Shown piece after piece: positions 59,603-64,000 of a stretch of 64,000 nucleotides of DNA; within the stretch, counting starts at the first letter, position 1; each line of letters begins with the position of its first letter. This stretch comes from Halorubrum salinarum (lineage in GTDB: Archaea; Halobacteriota; Halobacteria; Halobacteriales; Haloferacaceae): assembly GCF_013267195.1 (NCBI RefSeq), contig NZ_CP053942.1, forward strand, positions 1 to 64,000, given 5' to 3'. Made by a program: the position numbers and the translations under genes. The notes under the pieces were generated by a model that saw only the letters and a list, made by a program, of their open reading frames with translations, did not search any database and was not told the DNA's origin.

Positions 59603-61657
59603 ATGCCAGTCGAGTCAAACGCGCCATCGGTACCGAGCGACAAGGACGCGATCCTCAGCGCGCCGCGCGAGGAGGGTGCGAACGTGCTGCTGACCGCGAA
59701 CCGATATGACAATCCCGATCGCGGCCGTCACGGGGCGATCATCGAGGAGACCTCGGCGTTCCGGTCGGACATCGAACTGTTCTACGACCTCCACGCGCTC
59801 GCGTGGAACGCCGACGAGGGGCACACGCTGGACGCTCGCGACGACGCCATCGAGAGTGACGTCTCGTACGCGTCGAGCAAAGTCCCCGAGATCACTCTCG
59901 AGAATCGCTTCGACGAGGAGGGATCGACCGGGACGCTCACGCAGCGGGTGGTCGCGAGCGTCGACACCTGCGGCCTGCTGATCGAGATCGATGCCGAGTT
60001 CGAAACGGTCGCGGAGCGGACGTTCTACACCGTCGCCGACCTCGGGATCCACGGCCACGACCACGAGGATCCCAACGCGGTTCAAGAAGCGTTCGTTATG
60101 GAGCGCGACGGCGCCGAGCTAGTGGTCGCCACCGATGGAGACCGATGGCTGGCACTCGCACAGGGGCGCGACGGCGACCGCGGGTTCGACGGGCGCCGGA
60201 TCGGTCACACCGGCGTCACGGAGGGACCCGACCGGAGCGCGTGGGCAGATATTTACAGCGGCAACGACGGCTTCGTCGACGACACCGAGCGCGGCGTGGG
60301 GAATCTCGACGTGGGCGTCGGGCAGTACGTCGGCGAGACCGACGCAGCGTCCTGGCTCACGGCAGTCGGGTTCGGCTACGGCGAGGACGCTGCGGTCGAG
60401 CATGCCCTCCGGCTCCTCGACCGCGGGTACGAGTCGGAGCGGGAGTCCTTCGCGACGGCATGGGAGGAGTGGCACGAGACGGTGTCGGACGGCCCGACTG
60501 ACGACCCCGCGGTCAACGAGCTGTACGAGCGATCGCTGACAGCGATGAAATGCGCACAGGACGGCTGCTGCGGCGTCATCGCCGGCGCGTTCAAACCGAG
60601 CGACATGACGTACAAATTCATTTGGCCGCGCGATCAGGTTATCATCACGCAGGCGCTGATCGCGGCCGGGGCCGAGCACGAGGCGCGGCTCGCGCTCCGG
60701 TGGTTCGACGAGAACCAGATCACCGGTGACGTCGTCGACGACCGAGGGATCGACCGACACGGGACGTGGTGGCAGAACTACTACGTCACCGGCGAGGCTC
60801 ACTGGCGGGCACTTCAACTCGACCAAATCGGCGGTCCAATATACGCCCACTGGCTCGTCTGGCAGGAGACGGGCGACGACGATCTGCTTGACGCACACTA
60901 CGAGATGTCTCGCCGCGCAGCCGAGTTCCTCCTCTCGTACGACAACGGGTATGGCTTCCCAAAGAAGCACCAGGACCCGTGGGAGGAGATCTGGGGCCAC
61001 AGCACGGAGGGCACCGCGGCGGCGATCGCTGGACTCCGTTCGATGGGTGAACTCGCTGACGCACACGGTGACGAGGGGTTCGCCGAGGAGTGTCGCGAGC
61101 GGGCGGCGGTGTGGGCCAATAATTTCGAAAAATACTGTTTCAAATCCACGCCGTACGGCGACGCTTTCGTCACGGCCGACAGCCCTGAAACGCCGTCTGA
61201 CCCGTCGGCTGACGCTCGGCCTGACGCGGCGGCGTTCATGACCGTCTGGCCGTGGAACGTCGTCGATTCAGACAGCGATTCCGTCGCCGCGACACTCGCC
61301 GCCGCTGACGACGAGGCGTGGGTCGCGGGCGATTCCCCCTGCCTCGGGCGGTATCCCGGCGACCGCTACACGCCGACTGGCACCGTCGAAGACGGTGGCT
61401 GGCCGCTTTGTGAAGCATACGCCGACGCCGCTCGCTGGCTCGGCGGGAGGGATCCGGACGCAGTCGCCGACCACGTGTTTGAGGACGCCCACGAGTGGAC
61501 GACTACCGCCGGGCTCCTGCCCGAGCGCGTGGACGGGACCGGGCAAGTGAGGTGGAACTCGAACCTCCAGTGGAGTCAGGCGACGTACCTGCTCCTTGTT
61601 GAGAACCACGTCCGCAACAAGGCTTTTGGACTGGCACCTGATGGTGGAACTGATTAA
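59603..61657 (+). CDS. Glycoside hydrolase family 15 (glucoamylase/trehalase-type)
   Basis: A 684-residue enzyme. The N-terminal half is the super-beta-sandwich of archaeal GH15 proteins. The catalytic (alpha/alpha)6 barrel begins at about residue 320: AFKPSDMTYKFIWPRDQVIITQAL, HGTWWQNYYVTGEAHWRALQLDQIGGPIYAHW, then KKHQDPWEEIWGHSTEGTAAAIAGL with the general-acid Glu, and TAGLLPERVDGTGQVRWNSNLQWSQATYLLL with the general base in LPER. It cleaves alpha-glucosidic bonds of glycogen, maltodextrin or trehalose. No signal peptide is seen, so it works inside the cell. A TATA-like ACTTATTC lies about 27 bp before the ATG at 59603. Confidence 0.9.
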   Translation: MPVESNAPSVPSDKDAILSAPREEGANVLLTANRYDNPDRGRHGAIIEETSAFRSDIELFYDLHALAWNADEGHTLDARDDAIESDVSYASSKVPEITLENRFDEEGSTGTLTQRVVASVDTCGLLIEIDAEFETVAERTFYTVADLGIHGHDHEDPNAVQEAFVMERDGAELVVATDGDRWLALAQGRDGDRGFDGRRIGHTGVTEGPDRSAWADIYSGNDGFVDDTERGVGNLDVGVGQYVGETDAASWLTAVGFGYGEDAAVEHALRLLDRGYESERESFATAWEEWHETVSDGPTDDPAVNELYERSLTAMKCAQDGCCGVIAGAFKPSDMTYKFIWPRDQVIITQALIAAGAEHEARLALRWFDENQITGDVVDDRGIDRHGTWWQNYYVTGEAHWRALQLDQIGGPIYAHWLVWQETGDDDLLDAHYEMSRRAAEFLLSYDNGYGFPKKHQDPWEEIWGHSTEGTAAAIAGLRSMGELADAHGDEGFAEECRERAAVWANNFEKYCFKSTPYGDAFVTADSPETPSDPSADARPDAAAFMTVWPWNVVDSDSDSVAATLAAADDEAWVAGDSPCLGRYPGDRYTPTGTVEDGGWPLCEAYADAARWLGGRDPDAVADHVFEDAHEWTTTAGLLPERVDGTGQVRWNSNLQWSQATYLLLVENHVRNKAFGLAPDGGTD

Positions 61658-61696
61658 GTGATAGAAGGCTTCGGAGTGCTCCGGGGAAACGGAGCG

Positions 61697-62122
61697 CTAT
61701 TCCGGTCCGACAGCGTCTAGCGCAGCAGACTTCCATTTATTAACCGCGTGGGTGACAGGATCCTCTGACATTTCGTCATCGACGTAGTACTGGTAGACGT
61801 GGCCGCCCTCATCGAGCAGGCGCCGGCCCCGGGTCACGAGACCAGTCTCGCGGAGCCGTTTCAGCGACCGGTTCACATTGCTGCGGTCGCGGTCGAGGTG
61901 ATCGCTAAGCTCACTGGCTGTTGCTCCAGTAATCTCCACGACGGCGTCATACGTGCGAACGTCCTGTACTCCGAGGCCGAACACCGTTTGGAGCACCTCT
62001 TCGCGTGTGGGTTTTTTTACTGAAATTTCGGTCTCGTCGGCTTCTGCTGCCCGGCGCGCAATTCCGCGCTCAGCTTGGTTGTCGGGTGAAATATCTGATG
62101 ACAAGTCAGTTCGACTACTCAT
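61697..62122 (-). CDS. Helix-turn-helix regulator (TrmB/MarR-like)
   Basis: A 141-residue regulator. After a disordered N-terminus, the wHTH runs: REEVLQTVFGLGVQDVRTYDAVVEITGATASELSDHLDRDRSNVNRSLKRLRETGLVTRGRRLL, then the wing EGGHVYQYYVDD and a C-terminal helix. The D-V-R-T-Y-D-A-V-V-E opening and S-N-V-N-R-S-L recognition helix are typical of haloarchaeal TrmB-like proteins. Two ATG codons lie at 62125 and 62122; the stop of the upstream HxlR gene (62115-62117) overlaps this start, so the two are coupled. Both may act on the GH15 or nearby genes. Confidence 0.85.
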   Translation of the reverse strand: MSSRTDLSSDISPDNQAERGIARRAAEADETEISVKKPTREEVLQTVFGLGVQDVRTYDAVVEITGATASELSDHLDRDRSNVNRSLKRLRETGLVTRGRRLLDEGGHVYQYYVDDEMSEDPVTHAVNKWKSAALDAVGPE

Positions 62123-62543
62123 CATTTGCCACCTCCTCGCCTGAGCGATCCGGAAGACGCGGGCCGGTCGGCTTCCGCATTTCATCGACCTCACCATTAA
62201 ATAAATATTCTCGGCCCCACCTGAGCATTGGATCGAGAACCGATTCTAATTCTTTACCTCGAGGAGTTAATGTGTACTTGACTCGGACTGGCTTTTCGCT
62301 CACCACCTTCCGATCGACAAGTCCCTCGGCCTCGAGCGTCGAGAGACTATCCGAGAGCATCTTGTTCGACACGTCGTCGATGGCCGCGCTGAGTTCACTG
62401 AACGTGTGCTCCCCATTCAGCAACTGCGTGAGAATAACTGGATGCCATTTGTGACCCAGGACATCTGCGACCTCAATGAGGACGCGCTGCGTGCGTTCGT
62501 GTGAGCTGTCGAGTCGGGACAGCGGGATCTGCTCAGTGCTCAT
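62115..62543 (-). CDS. HxlR-family winged-helix regulator, second copy
   Basis: A 142-residue regulator: IEVADVLGHKWHPVILTQLLNGEHTFSELSAAIDDVSNKMLSDSLSTLEAEGLVDRKVVSEKPVRVKYTLTPRGKEL, the HxlR core with recognition helix and wing, then a C-terminal LDPMLRWGREYLF helix. It lacks the N-terminal Cys pair of the 25990 protein. The ATG at 62543 gives MSTEQIPLSR. It is the first gene of a two-regulator operon with 61697-62122. The AT-rich segment near 62630 may be its promoter. Confidence 0.87.
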   Translation of the reverse strand: MSTEQIPLSRLDSSHERTQRVLIEVADVLGHKWHPVILTQLLNGEHTFSELSAAIDDVSNKMLSDSLSTLEAEGLVDRKVVSEKPVRVKYTLTPRGKELESVLDPMLRWGREYLFNGEVDEMRKPTGPRLPDRSGEEVANDE

Positions 62544-62642
62544 ATAGGGAGAGTCACGCGCCACCAATATGATCACCCACGCTACGTGTCTCGGGGGAGG
62601 CATACCGAGACACATAGGTGGTCGGTCAACATTATATAAAAC

Positions 62643-64000
62643 TCATTCATCGTCGACGTACGATGAGACCAGCACGTGCTCCGCCGCACGGAGGTGCTGA
62701 TGGAGCGTCGATGAGGCGATATCGAGGCTCTCGGCGATTTCCTCAGCAGTGTGGTCGCGGGGCCAATCGTAGTATCCTTTCTCGTAGGCGGTCTCCAGCA
62801 CCGACCGCTGCCTGTCGGTGAGGCCCGCCGCACTGTCGGGCGGGATCGGGAGGTCCGCCCCGCGGGTCGGAGTTTGGCGCTTGGCGACCAGTTCGACATT
62901 GTCCCAGTACTCTGAGAGCGCGTCAACCACGCGTGTGACATCCTCGTCGCTTGGGACTTCGGCAATCAGCCTCGTCTCGCCGTTGCTTGCGTGGAGTGAC
63001 ACCAGGCCGAATCCGGCCTCGGCGAGAAGCCCCGGCGGTGCGCCCGCTACCGTGACTTCGACGAGACACGTCTCGCCGCGACACTCAACGAGTCGGCACT
63101 CGCGAATTTCAGGATATTTATTGAGGAAGGCCTGAATCTCGTCGAAGTCTCCGTGCGTAATTCGTGTCTCGTACGCGTGCGTATCGTCGCCATCGACGAC
63201 GCTTCCTAAATGGTCACAGCGGCAGCCGAACGCGGCGGACAGGTCGGCCAGCGGGCTCGCAAACGAGAATTCTAATTCAACAGCGTCGCTCTCGATCAAT
63301 GTATTTCGGCGCCGGTCGGCGATGATGGCGAATCCGAGTGTCTCCCCGAGCAATTCGAGCCCGCTTTGTGCCGTCTCGGAGAATCCGCTCTCTTCGGTCC
63401 CAGCCACGGCGAGCACGCCAAACCGCTGTCGGCCACAGGCCACAGGGACTGCTGCGGCGATGGACTCCATGTCGTCGTTTGGCGCAGTCTCGTTTGCGGA
63501 CTCAAATCGTCGCCGCTGGACGACTGCGGCGTCCTTTTCGCTGGCTTGTCGGACTAGTTGGCGCGCGAACGGTGACGTGAGCAATGACTCCGCGTTGGTT
63601 TCGCTGAACGAATCCGTCGCGACTGAGCTGGAGTCGATCGTTACGGCATCGGCGTCGTCTCCCGTCTCGACGGTCGCGATCCACGCTGCTTCGTACAGCG
63701 ACGATTTGGCGAGATCCTCACAAATAGACTGTTTGACCGCTGCTCCGCTGGTCACCCGTAATACTGAACGAATCACTTCAGTGACGAGAGAATTGAACCG
63801 GTCCGCAGCGGTTAGCTCCTCGCGACGTCGCTCCAATTGATTCTGGCGAGACCGGAGCCGCTCATCGCGCTCGGCGCGGGTCAATGCCGAGCGGACGACG
63901 CCGGCAAACAGTTCGATCAGCTGGACATCTCCATCCGTCAACGGCTCCTCGCGGTCAAAGACACTCAAAACCCCGAACTCGCCAAGCGGTACATGGGCCT
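62643..64000 (-). CDS. GAF / HTH_10 bacterioopsin-activator-type regulator (5' end outside window)
   Basis: The gene runs off the right edge: the frame stays open to base 64000, reading AHVPLGEFGVLSVFDREEPL, the end of a GAF domain, before any likely start. A coiled-coil stretch (ALTRAERDERLRSRQNQLERRREEL) joins it to a second GAF-like domain (ITEV...VTSGAAVKQSI through GVLAVAGTEESGFSE). The bacterioopsin-activator middle region follows, and the C-terminal HTH_10 reads LTDRQRSVLETAYEKGYYDWPRDHTAEEIAESLDIASSTLHQHLRAAEHVLVSSYV. It senses a small molecule, light or redox state and binds DNA. The part before the window may hold PAS or receiver domains. Confidence 0.9.
   Translation of the reverse strand, partial: AHVPLGEFGVLSVFDREEPLTDGDVQLIELFAGVVRSALTRAERDERLRSRQNQLERRREELTAADRFNSLVTEVIRSVLRVTSGAAVKQSICEDLAKSSLYEAAWIATVETGDDADAVTIDSSSVATDSFSETNAESLLTSPFARQLVRQASEKDAAVVQRRRFESANETAPNDDMESIAAAVPVACGRQRFGVLAVAGTEESGFSETAQSGLELLGETLGFAIIADRRRNTLIESDAVELEFSFASPLADLSAAFGCRCDHLGSVVDGDDTHAYETRITHGDFDEIQAFLNKYPEIRECRLVECRGETCLVEVTVAGAPPGLLAEAGFGLVSLHASNGETRLIAEVPSDEDVTRVVDALSEYWDNVELVAKRQTPTRGADLPIPPDSAAGLTDRQRSVLETAYEKGYYDWPRDHTAEEIAESLDIASSTLHQHLRAAEHVLVSSYVDDE

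Overview
The window is haloarchaeal DNA, probably Halorubrum-like (inference, not a database match). Predicted proteins are very acidic. Exported proteins carry twin-arginine signals ending in a lipobox Cys. HTH regulators of the HxlR, ArsR-like and bacterioopsin-activator types are present, with ubiquitin-like/UbaA/JAMM proteins and several small haloarchaeal zinc-ribbon proteins. Composition changes along the window: roughly 1-25 kb is less GC-rich, rich in transposons and gene remnants, and looks accessory. From about 25 kb onward the DNA is GC-rich and densely packed in operons.

Layout. 0-8 kb: the 3' end of an AAA-like gene, IS1341-type element 1, then a block of unfamiliar genes (a wHTH regulator, a PD-(D/E)XK-like protein, two hypotheticals) and a DUF234-type ATPase. 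8-16 kb: an iron-siderophore-type binding lipoprotein whose twin-arginine signal is cut off by an in-frame stop, a class-C beta-lactamase-fold hydrolase, a secreted 5'-nucleotidase, small conserved genes, a GNAT enzyme and an unlinked trpB. 16-25 kb: decayed pieces (EamA transporter, PIN, Fic), an M20 peptidase with IS200/IS605 element 2 just upstream, a membrane-tailed exonuclease VII large subunit with its small subunit, a TRAM protein and small zinc proteins. 25-38.8 kb: HxlR-DUF3179, an isochorismatase-type hydrolase, a degenerate membrane histidine kinase, and a run of redox and membrane genes (DUF3179 lipoprotein, CCGP membrane protein, redoxin-UbiA pair, DUF547, two TauE/SafE permeases, peroxiredoxin, disulfide oxidoreductase). 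38.8-40.2 kb: TnpB element 3.

40.3-50.7 kb is the most interesting part, a sulfur-handling island: two DsrE-like proteins, DUF302, JAMM peptidase, UbaA-like E1, a ThiS/CysO/SAMP-like carrier, cysteine synthase, TusA, rhodanese, a YeeE/YedE permease, and an exported operon of beta-propellers with a rhodanese-like lipoprotein. Gene content recalls the Mec-MoeZ-CysO-CysM route of Mycobacterium tuberculosis, in which cysteine is built on a protein thiocarboxylate. I propose, as inference, an archaeal version fed by sulfur import through YeeE, TusA and rhodanese.

50.7-64 kb: NAD(P)HX epimerase, a Rieske/glutamate-synthase fusion, a third DUF3179 protein, cupin, a second M20 peptidase, a thioredoxin-reductase-like flavoprotein, a frameshifted membrane gene, thioredoxin, a GH15 glucoamylase-type enzyme, two HTH regulators and the 3' part of a GAF-HTH_10 regulator running off the right edge. 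No rRNA, tRNA or CRISPR array was recognised by eye.
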